A DNA stretch of 64,000 nt from Mercenaria mercenaria (Eukaryota > Mollusca > Bivalvia > Venerida > Veneridae), in contig NC_069367.1 of the NCBI RefSeq assembly GCF_021730395.1, positions 70,727,501-70,791,500 on the forward strand. The letters run 5' to 3'. A model generated the notes under the pieces. That model ran no database searches, had not been told where the DNA came from, and was given only the letters and a program-made list of their open reading frames with translations. Positions within the stretch are counted from its first letter, which is position 1. Each line of letters begins with the position of its first letter. A program made the position numbers and the translations under genes. This document shows positions 35,486-48,855 of this stretch, one piece after another.

Positions 35486-36766
35486 GTGATCCAAGACAGA
35501 AAAACGCATAGTTTAGTTTAAATACATTAAGATAGTGTTTAATGCAATTATTCCGAATTTACAATATTCTAAACACTGTTAAATGGTTGTACCTTCCTCT
35601 GTTCATCAAATAAAATGCATAGCATATCATTTGCACAACAATGCCACTCAGTTCAACCTATGTCAATCTAAGTTTATTATTTATGCAAACGTGACTTACA
35701 TATACAGCAATATTTTGAGCGTTACAGCTTCTTTTTGTTATGAGCCTACTTTGCAATGCATGGCTTTATGGCTGTGCTCCGTGCTTCCGGGAAATCTACC
35801 CTTACTTTGTACCTTACATATACTAAATATTGCACGAAATAAAACCTAAAAAGAAGATCATTTTGAAGCATAGAACGCAACCAAGCAAATAATTCTCTTC
35901 ATGAAATGTGAAACACACCTATCCACTTTCCCAGCACTAGCTTCTGTGGAATTCTATTACACATAAACATTGAGTGAACTCCTTCATCACAAAACAACTG
36001 CACCGATCTGCAATATATATATGTATTATTTTTGTATTAAATCTAGGCTATTCGTAGATCTATTATATCAAATTTTTTTGGTTAAATGTATTCGTTCTTC
36101 AGATATGGTATCGATATATTGTACTTGTGCAGTTTTCCGTGATATCAATGTTTTCATTATTACTTATAGATTTAGTCAAATAAGTTATCATGATAAAGTT
36201 ATTGGTATACAATGCACTAATACAATTCTGCTTGTTTTTCGTAACACTTTATCAAATGATTAAAGTTAATATAAGATTTTTATATTGTTTTAAATTTGAT
36301 TTTGATAAGGTAATGTCCATTGGAAGTCAAATAATAGATAGAAACGATAACCACATTTTCACAACCAGCGAGACGATACGAATGAATTTAAACAGAAAAA
36401 AAATCATTAGATGCACATGTTCATGTGAGACATGTTCTGGAAATGGGACGATATGTCATGTACCGCTTTCCTTTTATGTTTCATAACTAACTTTAAACGT
36501 TTTCAGATTTCTGCGAAGCGTCTTCTAATTCGTTTTAAGACATATTCAAGCATTTAGAAACTATGCAAATCAAACGACAATTATATATTACTAACAAGGA
36601 CACATCACAGATTTGCGTATAATGTTTTATGCATAATTGCCAATCACAATTTTCGTATTGTAATGGTCTGGTTTCATTTTAAAGCCACTAGTTCACTCGA
36701 AAAGGTTTGATAAAAGTCCTGTCAATATTTTTAAACTGTAGCCGATAGAAACGGATTTGGTATAAA
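35486..36766 (+). other. CLCA copy B intron 5, first part
   Basis: AT-rich intronic DNA with short open frames only; none is supported by splice signals or domains. Confidence 0.5.
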
Positions 36767-36950
36767 CTTACTGACATGTGACTTTATGCGAAATTTCCCA
36801 GTATCATGCAAAGACGACACAACAGCAAACCCCCTAATAAATAAACACTATTCGGAATTCGATGGTAGTAATGAGTGAACATGAATGACAAAAACATTTA
36901 GACAGAGTTTAATGTATTTATTCGGTATAAATATATTGACATGTGATTGT
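36767..36950 (+). pseudogene. Ghost duplicate of CLCA exon 5 in intron 5
   Basis: A decayed copy of the exon 5 region: CAAAGACGACACAACAG, CCCCCTAATAAATAAACAC, TTCGGAATTCGATGG, TAGTAATGAG and GAATGACAAAAAC follow the real exon in order, with indels. The following AGTTTAATGTATTTATTCGG matches the real exon's downstream intron (about 35536-35572). No splice sites or frame remain. A further partial echo (GACATGTGATTGTATACGAA) begins near 36937. Confidence 0.6.
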
Positions 36951-37974
36951 ATACGAAATGTCATGGCCGTAGAGACTACTGGAGCAATCGAGGCACTCGC
37001 CTCGATCATTTTTTTTTCTACCTCATTTGCCTCGGTCGATTTGTCTTCCTCAACAGCCTCGGTAGTTTTTCTTTTACCTCGGACATTATTTTTAGTCTCC
37101 GTCTTTCAGTTTGCCTCAGCTGTATCAATTATCAGGCTTTACGGTAGTGTATAAAATATGGAATAGACAACAGCGTAAATACACGATACGACGTTACAAC
37201 TGTGTGATGTTTGTGAGATATTTCAGTATCGTACTTCAGTTGGTGCGCGCATTTCAAGTGGTCTCATATTACAGAGATAGTACCTAAAATTTTAAATTAT
37301 GAAAATCAATTCAAAATCACGTTTGTTGCTCACATATTACATTTAAGACCAAATATAATACTTCTGTCTTGAATTGATCATTTTGAGCATCTTGTTTTAA
37401 GATATTTTTGATATCCATGTATCCGCTCATTCAGATAGTCCTGACTATCAAGCTGTTGATAAATATTTCATCCCCAACCTATAAATAACCTAATTATTAC
37501 GGGAAGAACTTATCTCATTGCAGGAAAATTGTAAGATACATGCATATTGTACGACATCAGAAAATCTTTTAAGTCTAATGAAATAAATTCAGATCCACTA
37601 TTTAATCTAAAAATTTAGATATAATGTTATTTATACCATATCATATATAACAACAAGAATAGAACTATTCAGTATTAACCATGCAAATTAACATTACATT
37701 GAAATGACTTATCACTAAGTTGTGACATACAGGTGTATGGATGAATGCAAGGTAGGATTATTATTTGATTGTTCTCTAGTACTATATCTACATATTAGAC
37801 GTGGTCTCTCAAGCAAGTTCGACTGTAATTAAAACTGAAAATCCGTTTACAGCACTGAAGGCTACCTTCCACCCTACGACCCACTCACATTCTTTAATGA
37901 AGTTTATTAGAACAATGAGTAATTTTCGAAAAATGCTTTTACGACCATAACAATAAATTGATGTCAGGTTGACA

Positions 37975-38625
37975 TATTTAGATATCGTTTCATGATTCAG
38001 ACACGCAAGTAAAGAAATTTTTAGTAATCTTCAAAACATTTACCAAATATAATACTAAAATCAAGTTTTTCTGTCAAAAATGTTACTCATTAAGTTACAC
38101 TTGCATTGTTATCTAAACACGCTAAACGAAGACATATTTGAAGAATAATCAGATCTCGACTGAGATTAAGACGTTCCACTTTTTAATGAAATTTATGAGC
38201 TAGTTCAGTGATTGATTTCTGTTGCATATGATCTGAAACTCTGGGATACGGTCAAAATAAATGTACTTGAATATAGATTTTAAATTTGCCTAATGCCTAA
38301 TGCAGATTTTGGTACTCCTAGTCCTACAGCTTAGTAAATATTTCACAATTGTCATTCATGTAATAATTTGTACCGTAGACGCGCACTTTTATTTCACTGT
38401 AAATGTTCATTGTGCTCGAATGTAAATGATACTATACTTGTTAATATCAACAAAAGTTTTACCACTATTACAAAAAGTGGATGCCATGTTAACATAATTT
38501 GATATCCTTTCATAATCTTTTCATAATTCAGACACGTCAGTAAAGAAATTTTAGTAATCTTCAGAACATTTCTAAGATATAATACTGAATCAAGTTTACC
38601 GGTCAAAAAATGTTTACTCAAATTA
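37975..38625 (+). repeat. Diverged direct repeat pair in intron 5
   Basis: About 37975-38095 and 38498-38625 share the order TTTCATGATTCAGACACG, AGTAAAGAAATTTT, AGTAATCTTCA, ACATTT, ATAATACT and TCAAGTTT with small changes. Noncoding. Origin unknown. Confidence 0.6.
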
Positions 38626-39112
38626 CTGTATCAAAATGACAGTATATGTTATCAGATACATTTGCATCATAATCTAAACGTCGCTATATGCAAAAAGTAT
38701 CTAAAATACTATGGAAAAATGGTCCGATGAAACTGCTTTTAAATGTAAAAAGCAAAATGCATGCCGCAAGGTAAATTGTTTTTTTGGGTTTTTCCCCGTT
38801 TTATTTGCTTGGATCTCATTACTTGGTAATATGGGCATAAGTTGCAGTGTCATTGCATTTGTAAAACAAAATAACAAAATGAAAAAAAAAAACAAAAAAC
38901 TTTTTATAACTGCATTTATATTATATAAACAGACAGAAACCATAATACTGTAAATGTAAGGCAATTCAAAAGATTGCAGGAAAAAAATTGTACGAGTATT
39001 TTATACGAATATAAATTATATATTTATCGTACTAGAAATAGTATATTCGTGTAGTACACTTTAAGGTTTACCGCTGTAAATATATCCATAATGTCTGTCT
39101 CAAACAAATTAT

Positions 39113-39245
39113 TATAGGTTATTAGCTTTGTATCGGGAAATATGCACGAGTTCTTCAGCGGAAATATTGCGCGACTTTAGGAGCGCAATATTCTTCCGCT
39201 GAAGAACGAGTGCATATTTCCCGATGCAAAGATAATAACCTTTTT
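39113..39245. repeat. Near-perfect foldback repeat in intron 5
   Basis: Arms beginning GGTTATTAGCTTTGTATCGG and its inverse pair over about 60 bases around GACTTTAGGAG. Flanking ATTACATACGCATC (39246) and GAGTATGTAATA (39435) may be a wider inverted pair of the same element. MITE-like, noncoding. Confidence 0.7.
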
Positions 39246-39869
39246 ATTACATACGCATCTACACTTATAAATATGATGTAAATATCATAAATATGTTCAA
39301 TAGGATTGACAATACTGAACTAAATAGAAAAAAATAGTGCAACAACACACACTGAATTACGTCACGCACCCGATATGAAATCCAGGCGTCAGTGTATGAG
39401 AAAATATTGACGTTTCCGGTACCAGTGTACCAAACGAGTATGTAATAATTTCAAATATTGTAGATGCTAGTTTAAACATTGATCTTCCCTATTCAGTTTC
39501 AAATAAACTCCAGTATTGTAGTATCAACCAAGGATGAGGGTCAAAAGTATTGCCCATAATTATATCAACCCAGTGTCTTAAAACCATTTATTCGGCACAA
39601 TAGAATAGTCAGTTTGGGAAGTTTCTAGATTGGCTACTTAAGGCAAGTGGCTGCTTAATTAATACCTGTAGGTGACCGCTAAGCCAGGATGTACTGTATA
39701 TCCCTATCACAGTTCAACATTAAATGCGTGCAAAAAGTCTCTTTGATTCTTCATTTCATCTTACACCTCAGCCTTCAAAGTTTATTTATTGAATTTCTTT
39801 TTTTTATATTTCCATTGTCGAAAAATGACGATATGCCTGTGCGTATATTAATATGCTGAGCTACGTGCC

Positions 39870-40144
39870 TGTCATGTACATTATGGATATACGCAGGTCA
39901 TACTGGCCAATCACTTTTACAAGAAAAACAAGGATGAATATCCAACAGGGAAAGCCGCGTTCTAAAAACGCAGCCTCCCTAAACGCAAACCCAGCACGCG
40001 GACGCGCACACATACACACACACATAGCAAATAAACAAGGACAAAACAAACAAATAAAGGAACAGAGTGGTGCACCGCATTTGAACGGTCAGTGGCAAAA
40101 CCACCACTGGGGAGCTTAAACCGGTTTATGGTGCACCTAACCTC
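39870..40144. repeat. Dispersed repeat of unknown class, interrupted by an LTR element
   Basis: The text GAACGGTCAGTGGCAAAACC and CCGGTTTATGGTGCACCTAA resumes directly after the LTR element at 41383 (CACTCTTACCCCTACCATG) and continues to about 41560. It therefore looks like one repeat split by a later insertion. A short CA-rich run lies at 40005-40025. Class not recognised. Confidence 0.45.
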
Positions 40145-41377
40145 TGTCAGAATAATTTGTATGTTTTGATATATTGATAATGTTACACATAAGCACAGAT
40201 AGTGCTTGATTCCCTTTTGATGCTATAATTGCTATAATGATTGTTGAATTGCTGTTAATGATAGGATTTGGGTCATTTGTGGGTTATTTGGTTCATTATG
40301 TTGAAGGGAACCAGATATTTGTTAGAGCAAGTACTCGTTGTAAAACCCTATGTATAAATTTGGACCAATCAGATAAAAGTTCTATAAATAGCACCAATCA
40401 AAGCTCACGTCTGCTAATGTATAAACTACACTGTCAGGGCGGATATATTATTAAAAAGAAAGCGTTTTAAGTTCATAGACTAAAGAAGAATGCAGAATTT
40501 CAACAAGCTTTCGAGCTATAGGGCCAGCGCATAGGAGTTTTACCTTAACGGTAGTTGAATGCTATAGACGATAGCAAATATAGGCTGAGCATTGGAAAGC
40601 TGAGGCAGAGACATAGGTTTTGGTGATCTACTGAAAAAGTAGGAGAGTTCCAGCTTAGAGACGAGGTTCAGCGTTATTGGCGAGGTACAGCCAAGGCATC
40701 AGGGTTATACCTATATGGTAGTTGAATGCTGTAAGTGATAGCATATATGCGCTGAGCATCAAGGAGTCAGGGCAATCTTAGTGAGTTGCAGCTTTAATTA
40801 AAAGAACATAGGCTGAGCATCTATGCGACAGGACTCGTACGTTGTTGTTCAAAGACATTCTGAAGGGAACTTCGACATAAAGACCAGTCAAGTATAGTAT
40901 CTCCAGCCTATAGGAGTTTAAGCTGCTGATTTTGAGTTGAAGATTGGTAGTTGAAACATTGAATTATTTTTGCCTGATCCTGAAATTATCTAGCTCATAA
41001 TTGAAATTATTTACAAATCATTGGTACACGAATCATTTAGGCAAGGTAGCCAGAGGAAAATTTTATATACGAGATATTTGGTCTCACCAGCTTTACGTTT
41101 TAACAAAGGACATTCTACATCGTTTGTCAGCTAGTCTAAGCGATAGGACCCATTTCATTGTTCAAGATACTAAAGGCGTAGGCACGTCCCTGGGTCATAT
41201 AACTCGTATCCTGACAATTTGGGGGCTCGTCCGGGATTCTATATCCAAGGAGGTACAGAGAATAGTGGTTTTAACGTTTCGTTGGTGTACCAGAAGGCGC
41301 TGTGACTCAACGTAGTATGAGTCACATATAGTTGAGTAGTAGGCACTTCCCTGGGTCATATAACTTGTATCCTGACA
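40145..41377 (+). mobile_element. LTR retrotransposon fossil, broken
   Basis: The 5' LTR is about 1072 bases (40145-41216), starting TGTCAG and ending CTGACA. Three bases later is an 18-base primer-binding site (41220-41237) matching a tRNA-Pro 3' end, the same type many gammaretroviruses use. A short internal part and the closing section of the 3' LTR (about 41338-41377) follow. Five-base target duplications ACCTC flank both ends. No gag or pol frame is seen, so it is broken; family (Gypsy or other) cannot be told. It lies in CLCA copy B intron 5 and is younger than the repeat it interrupts. Confidence 0.8.
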
Positions 41378-41739
41378 ACCTCACTCTTACCCCTACCATG
41401 TTCTAAAGTCACAGGACAGTGTAAATAAAAGTTATCCTCGCCAGATGAAACCCTGCAAAGGCAACAGAAGGCATGTAATGTAAAACACAAAAATGTTTCC
41501 AAACTAACCCCTGTCGGGGCTTTGCCTTTATTTAACAACCACGAATAAACGCGCATACTCATTTGCCGCGGTAAAATTTAGTCTCTCGATACGGCCATGA
41601 ATTTCCATGCATCACAACGGCAAGGCTAATGATAAACACGATCATACCTGCGGAGTAAATGTGTATAAAAATAACGTATCTTCAAGTTTACTTATTTATG
41701 TTCGCTTTCTTCGGTTCTAAGTTTTATCTTTACTTTTAG

Positions 41740-41840
41740 CACCATTGTCGTCCAGCACAAACACAACGCCTATATTCAAGATGCTTCGAGAAACTGACAG
41801 CTATCGTGTGTTTGTACTAGATGTTTCCGGTAGTATGCAG
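41740..41840 (+). pseudogene. CLCA copy B exon 6 (start of vWA, MIDAS DxSxS)
   Basis: It reads APLSSSTNTTPIFKMLRETD then SYRVFVLDVSGSMQ; DVSGS is the first metal-ion-dependent adhesion site motif. Acceptor TTTTAG, donor CAG|GTACCT, phase 1 to 0. No lesion in the exon. Confidence 0.88.
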
Positions 41841-43239
41841 GTACCTGTAATAGATACTAAGCAGAAATGTTCAAACTTATTATTAAAAAAAGACATATTG
41901 TATTAAAACGTAAACATTTATTTACTAGTAGTCGTTTGTTCCACAGCAACTCCTAGTCATTTGTACGACATTTTAAACGTTATTTCATGCCTGTTGCCAT
42001 CTATCATTAACTCATTTTCTATCCTTAAAAGTCAAGCGATAGATGTCAATGTTAGATTGTAATATATTATGTAATACGTGCATTGCGTAATGACGTCACA
42101 ATATCGTGATATCACGATATCTATGTTGAAAAATGATCAAATAGTGCTAAACTTATACATTTTATTACGGTGTTGCGTATCTTTATGTTCGTGTAGGTAT
42201 TTAAATACACTTTATCTTTATTGAAGTAGCTTTTCTATATTTTGTAAAAGCATCCTATTAGATTTACAATTCATATTCATTCGCATTCAAGTGTAGTTCC
42301 GTACCAGTAAAAAATAAAATTGATATTTTCACTGCTTTGAAACGCTGCTGACAATATCAATTTTATTTCACTGATAAAAATCAGTGTTTTACTGAAAAGC
42401 ATTAAATAAAGCGCGTTATTTGAGGTTATCATCCGAAACTTAAACAGTGCTCCGGGGATCCCTGGTGCCTTCAAACCACTTGCGCCTCAACGCTCCTTGT
42501 TCAGTCTGAAAATAGAATTAACTGTGTCTTTGATACGAGTTCACAGAAAGTAGTTTTTCTTCCACGACTCATTCAACAGAACATATATAAGATAAGGTGT
42601 TTGCACTGATTGTCGGTACAGATAGCAATATCCGGCTTGAGGACAAAGTAAAATGTTTAGGCGGTAATGAGGCTCTTTCGAGTTACCGAGTAAACTGTTA
42701 TCCGAGAGCCTGTATACCCATCTGTACATGAAATGTATATACATAATAAGGAGACATTATGACATTTCTGAGACAAGAAACAACGTAGTCTTCCAGATTT
42801 GTTTTATTACATGCAGTATAAGCTATTTTTATTCGTAAAATACCGTTTTATAAATCGAGAAATATACTTCAAGGAACAAGGAGTAACCGTCAAGGTATTT
42901 AATGTTTTTCACTTTTTCGCGAAAATAAAATAAAAAGTTACTGCACGAACCTACTACATAAATGTTGCTTGCTATACATTGTTTACAACCCATGAGTCAT
43001 GTTACATGGGTGTTTTCCAGCATCGTTGGAAAGACATGAAACTCATTTCTGGCATTTCAGAAAGATACAGCATTATCCAGCAATATTCCAAAAAGAATAC
43101 CAATATCTGCCCTGACTCTCAATTCAGACGCTATTTCATTAAGGTTAATACTTGTCGTAATGTGTATATATTATATTATATGGGTCACAATATTTGAAAC
43201 GGACATTCCCTTATGTATGAATATATTTTCTGTCACCAG
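41841..43239 (+). other. CLCA copy B intron 6
   Basis: A 1399-base GT-AG intron. It holds a short hairpin (arms 42310-42327 and 42353-42368, AAATAAAATTGATATT and inverse); otherwise AT-rich DNA. Confidence 0.6.
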
Positions 43240-43464
43240 GGTACAAGAATTGAAACGTTGTATCAAGCCTGTGAATATATAATCCAAACAAGGATTCCTG
43301 AAGATAGCTGGCTGGGTATTGTTTGGTTCTCTAGCAGTGCTTCAACAATGATGGATATCACTCCAGTTACACCCCAGCAAGATAGGGATGCGCTTATAGC
43401 TGCAGTTCCACAGACTGCCGATGGAGGCACATGTATTGGATGCGGCATAGACGAAGCCTTAAGA
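43240..43464 (+). pseudogene. CLCA copy B exon 7 (vWA core)
   Basis: 75 codons, phase 0 to 0, intact: GTRIETLYQACEYIIQTRIP, WLGIVWFSSSAST and TADGGTCIGCGIDEALR. The Thr of GGT is the second MIDAS element. Matches the family pattern (W.G.V.F.S.A and GGT.I..G...A). Confidence 0.9.
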
Positions 43465-44274
43465 GTATATATTGAATTACATATTTATTTCTTCTGCCAT
43501 TTTACTCCGATATTTGACTTGATTTTAAAGATTGAACATGCCTTTCTATTGATATATTTACATATGATTCCCATAAATGATAATATCATGACTGGTATCA
43601 TATCTTTCGTGTAGCAACTATTGATTGAATAAAAGTCTTTGCGTGTCCGTCCCGAAGTAAACTAAGGACAACTCACTGTTTTTCGTTGGAAGTGAGACAG
43701 TTACCATAAACTTACTTCCGCGTAGCTCGAGTGAAATGTAATTTTCAAAAAATATCTCACTATGAGGTTAGATATACTCCACGCTTATAAATAAACAATA
43801 TATTTCATGTTATGCTAATAGATTAAAACCCGCAAAGAAGTAAACAGAAGCTATATCCTTTGCAATTTGAATGACAGAAACTGTACACTCTTTCATAGAT
43901 TAATATAAATAAAATGTGCGGGCGTCAAAATCAACTGATAAACGAACAGATAACTAGTTAGTATATATTATGTTAATGAACATTATGGGAATGGCAAGGA
44001 GCTACATTTAGTTTATTTACCTGATTACGCAACAGACTGCAAGCTCCGCATACCAGGTTCATGAACTTAAGACTTATCATTTTTTTGCATAAATCTTCGC
44101 ACAACATTACTACTGCCAATTACGAATAGGCTCATAATGTCACTTTTGATTTTGTATGCCTTCAAAGCAGGCGTGCTTCAAACATTACCTTAACGTTGGG
44201 TATTTTGCATTTAAACTTATGTAAGGATAAGATACTTAATGTTAGATACAGCTGGTTATGTCATATTAATGCAG

Positions 44275-44565
44275 GTTTTGTCCAACAGACGTGGTGATCC
44301 AGCCGGATCAGAAATCATGGTAATTTCAGATGGCCAAAACAATATTGGTGACCTTGATGCGTCTATCAAAAATGCCAAAGAAGCAAATGTAATCATACAC
44401 ACCATTTCTGTGTCGCAAGCAGCAGACGAAAGAATGATATCGATGGCAACTGAAACAGGAGGCATACATATATCTTACCTCGAGACCGGAACAATAAGTT
44501 TTGCATCTGCTTTTATAGAAATTCTGTCCAGTGGAGTGACCTCCTTTGCAACAGAATCAACCACG
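44275..44565 (+). pseudogene. CLCA copy B exon 8 (end of vWA)
   Basis: 97 codons, phase 0 to 0, intact: VLSNRRGDPAGSEIMVISDG with the third MIDAS Asp, then ANVIIHTISVSQAADERMIS and ETGGIHISYLE. Donor ACG|GTTTGT. Confidence 0.9.
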
Positions 44566-45452
44566 GTTTGTTCGATTATCGTTATAATAAAACTATAGAT
44601 CGAAATGAGATATTTAATGTAGTTCTGCACGTTTGGATCGAAATTTTTGCTATAATATAGAATTTGATTAAGCTCCATTTTTTCAAAACTTCAATATATA
44701 CACAGAAAATTCAGCAACTAAAAAGGACAGGGTCGTGTGCTTCAGTTTTTGCTAGACTGATTTGAAAAATTTGGACCCCACGCAATTTTTCATAATGGAA
44801 GTCTGTGGAAAAATCATAACTTTCATAACATTTTCGCGAATAGAAATTTTTCTACAATGTAGATTTTGATGAATCTTTTCTCACAGTTGTAAATAAACAT
44901 ATGGTCTATAATGTGGTGAAATAAAATGTATAGACCCATGTGCTTATTTTCAAGATATTTGACCATGATTAAAGTGAACCTTATATTTCACGCTAATGTT
45001 GAGACATTATTTGAATTATTCAACGTGTCATATGTTTTAATTTCATATTTTGACTTTAGAAATATAGTAACAGTGCCATTTTAATGAATTTACTCACAGG
45101 TTGTCATTAATTCATAAAATGATTTTTATATCCGTACGCCGAATTCAGCCTTTATTCTACGTTTTTCGGATAAGTGACGTTACGCCATCACTTCCGGTTT
45201 ATCAAACGTGCGGAACTACCTTGATACGTTCAAGACGCGCGAACTAGTTAACATATGAAATGAATTAAAGTGCCTTCATTTGTTTGAAACATATATCATA
45301 GTAGTGTTATTCCTCAGGCATTATATGTGTTTATCAAGAATCATCCATCATATTTGTCTCCTGTCTAATGCATAAACATTTTAGTAAGCATGTCATACGT
45401 GATTATTGTTTAAAAATGCTTTCTTTTCTGTATATATTTTTTTCATTCTAAG

Positions 45453-45662
45453 CTTTTGTCAGAGAAACTGGACTCCTTGTCGTCAAATACCGTTTCATTC
45501 AGTTTTGACATTGATAGTAGCGTTGGAATCAATACTACTGTCAGCATACTGCAAGGATCCTACACGAATATAAGCATAGAGGTCCAAAGTCCAGATGGCA
45601 CAGTTTATACAGAACAGACTACTGGAGACATCCTGATACTGGATATTCCTGGCACAGCTGTC
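45453..45662 (+). pseudogene. CLCA copy B exon 9 (beta-sandwich region)
   Basis: 70 codons, intact: LLSEKLDSLSSNTVSFSFDI, INTTVSILQGSYTNISIEVQ, SPDGTVYTEQ and LDIPGTAV. Aligns with the family stretch (V..D..V...T......P....L.DPSG). Acceptor TTCTAAG, donor GTC|GTAAAT. Confidence 0.85.
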
Positions 45663-47030
45663 GTAAATATATATTTTATGAGTTTGCAATTTGTAGTGTT
45701 TACTTGAGATTTACAATGGCCACGATATTCCTAAACTATGTCCCTCAAATTGTTACTACAATTACAATTTATTAACTTGTGTTACCTATTTCGGGTAGGA
45801 TAGATGCGTTGCAATAGACATGTCGTTACGAGTGATACAGCAGAAAATGCACAGAAATGAAAAAGACTAAAACTACAGTAAAAACCGCAGTTTTTTCGGG
45901 GTTTCTCAATATTCTGACAACAATCTGCATTACTATACGCAAGTTTCATTTTTGAATATATCAAATGCATTTTGACTACTTACGGCAATTCTTAGGACCT
46001 CTTGCCAAGTAATTGCAATTGTAAAATCACCGTCAAATTAACAGGTAACAATAATAACTGATCTTTGATTAAAAATTTCTTTAATGTTTAAAGGTATATT
46101 AGATCCAAATTTCATATTTAAAATCATGAACATTTACTTCATATAGTGTATGTAAATTAATCATAAAACTAACAAGTTTGTGTGTATAAGCAGTGCTATG
46201 AATTAGGTTTAGACCGTCTATGAACAGGCTCAATCAAACCGAGCCTGCAACATTTTCGTTTTTGTCGTGTTGAGCGACCTGTGAAGTTTCAACTTTTTCT
46301 ATTTTAGAAATAGGACAGACCTTATACATGCATTGATAAACACAGTTTAAATGTGTACTACCACTAAAAACTGGGTGGAATTTTTTACAATCAACTGTTA
46401 CTGCATAACATAACTTTTAATTATGAATGTAACTTAATCTATGTATTTAATAAAGTTAAATACATTTGATGAGGATTTTATTCATTTGAAGTAAATATCT
46501 AACGTTATTATATTTAAGTGAAAGATGGCCATTGGATATCTTCGAAGTTGAAAATATTTATAATATTTTGTACGATAAAATAAGCCCAACAAGTTGAACG
46601 ATTTGGCATGGCCAATTTCTTTGACTGCTTGACTCTTGTCTTCTAAATCGTCTTTGATCAGCATTTGGTCACTAAAAGCGTCGAGGGAATGTAATTATGG
46701 GGTACAAAATGCAAGGAATGCTTTCTGCATTTTTCACCGTTCAGAGTTATGCTCTCATCGTTGTATTGTTATGGTACAATTGTGCGACTAGCATTCATGT
46801 TTAAACAGAATTAATTACATTAAAATTAAGGATTTTTTCGGGATCGAGACGTTTGCTCGGTTTACACGGACCTTTTTACTGTATATAGTACCATCAATGC
46901 AAACACAAAGAACGTTTCATAATTTTCTGTAGAATAACAAAATATACACATTGACTATTCACTTGATGTTTTACCTACAATCTTTATCATTCGATGAAAT
47001 TTTATTAATGGTACAACTTATACTTTACAG
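45663..47030 (+). other. CLCA copy B intron 9
   Basis: A 1368-base GT-AG intron, AT-rich. CAGGCTCAATCAAACCGAGC near 46227 is an inverse echo of 2889-2917; otherwise nothing recognised. Confidence 0.55.
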
Positions 47031-47295
47031 ACAGGGAAATATAATGCGACAGTAACAACACAAACTTCGTCATCTTTTGAATATTATGTAACGTCTCTGC
47101 CTAATGGCTCCGAAGTTGTGCGTATATCCTCTTGGGTGACTCCAATAAATTTAGACTTTTTTACTGGTGAATTACCTGTGATCGAATGTGATGTAATGAA
47201 AGGACGAGCTGCTGTTTTGAAAGTAGTTGTGAAAGCAGTTGTATAGACTGGCGGAAATGAATCCTGTGAAGTTGCATTACTCGAAAATGGAGCCG
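47031..47295 (+). pseudogene. CLCA copy B exon 10
   Basis: It reads TGKYNATVTTQTSSSFEYYV, LPNGSEVVRISSWVTPINLD, AAVLKVVVKAVV, stop, TGGNESCEVALLENGA. The TAG at 47244 is in frame. It matches the family text ending LLDNGAGAD. Phase 0 to 1. Confidence 0.85.
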
Positions 47296-48855
47296 GTCAG
47301 ATTTATATATATATATTTTTCTTATTGCATGATATTAGTTCTTTCTGCAGGATTCTAAATTTTACAGAAATATAACACATATAGCTGAATTGAATAATTA
47401 TCATTTTAGTAAATCAACAGCTGTCATTATCAAGTAAAGAGAACCTCATCATTTACAAAAGGTGCTCATAAATAACACGTAGATTGTCTGTACAACGTTT
47501 TCAAGTTATATACAGTATACTCAAATGATACCACTATAACCAGTAACGTTTTTCGCTAACAATTGTTCTTTTTAAATAGTATGACTTTGCATAGTAAAAA
47601 ATAAGAGGTTATTTTATAACCATAGTAACACATTATTGGTGCCAGGAGCAGGTACATTTTTAAGTCTTAATGTAGTTCTGCACGTACGTCAAACCAGCAA
47701 TTGTGACGTAAAGTCATTTATCCGGATAATGTAGAATAAACCCTGGACATTGCATACGGAAAAGGAAATCATCGTACTTTTAGCTACCCCGTGTGTAATG
47801 TTTGAAATGACAATGTTACTTTTTTATGAATATGAAAAATAAGAAAAAGTTTGAAACGTGAAATAACTCTAAATAATGCCTTCCGATAAGCGGATCTCTT
47901 TCAACATGGGCAATATCCCAAAAGAATAAGAACTATTTGACCATACAGTAAACAATATGTGAATTTACATGAATCAGTTAAATGTATTTTCACGCGAAGA
48001 GGTAATGAAATTAAACTGAGAATTGATATCCTGGTTCTTCAAAAAATGTTTTTTTTTCTATAAAAAAAGATAATATTCTAGTATACTTTTAGATTTATCA
48101 TGAAATATATCGTAAGGAAATTTGACGTCATGAAGACGTTGCTGAACTGGACCGGGATATTTTTTACCTTAATTAAACAGTTGATGAAAATACAATAATT
48201 ATAAAATAAAGTAAAAGCTTCAGATTTGGAACATTTGTAGCACATTTGTATTCTAAATTGATATTGATTTAATTTCTTTAGTTATTGTTTTTGAAGTCAT
48301 GACAGGAGTCTTCACATTATTTGAACAATACTCCTACATGAAGATCTGTTTATTTAAGTTTAAACGTTATCTTTAAATTAAAGGGAATTGTTTTCCTTGT
48401 GAGCTCAGCTTGTGGCTCAATGTGAGCTTTGTTTCTATATGCTCGTCATGAAACTTTGTTTTTGTGAAATCTTAGGCCAAATTGCAAACTTGGTTATCTA
48501 AGATGAAACGTAGGTCACATTGTCAAATAAACCTTGTCGGCTAACACTCCAGAGGCCAATGTTTCTACCCGATCTGAAACTGTTAAATAACTAAGTAAGT
48601 TTGAAGAAGTTACATGTAGGACATGAACCGCTTCATGGTGTTCTTTATCTATGATCAAAACATGCTCATGAGTAAGCAAATGATTTCGCTTGACGTCCGT
48701 ATTCTAACCAGAGTTTTGGCTATCATATGATGATAGGAGGAATGCTTTTCACACAAAATAAAATTGTTACACCTAATGATATTGTGTGTCATATATTTAA
48801 GTCAAGGTCAGATGAGCGTCTGTAGGACCATTATGTCCCTCTTGTTTCATTACAG

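Noticed and set aside
37005-37150. Minus-strand acidic frame with periodic GCCTCGG words
   Set aside because: Looks like a short degenerate repeat in an intron; no splice sites, start or family support.
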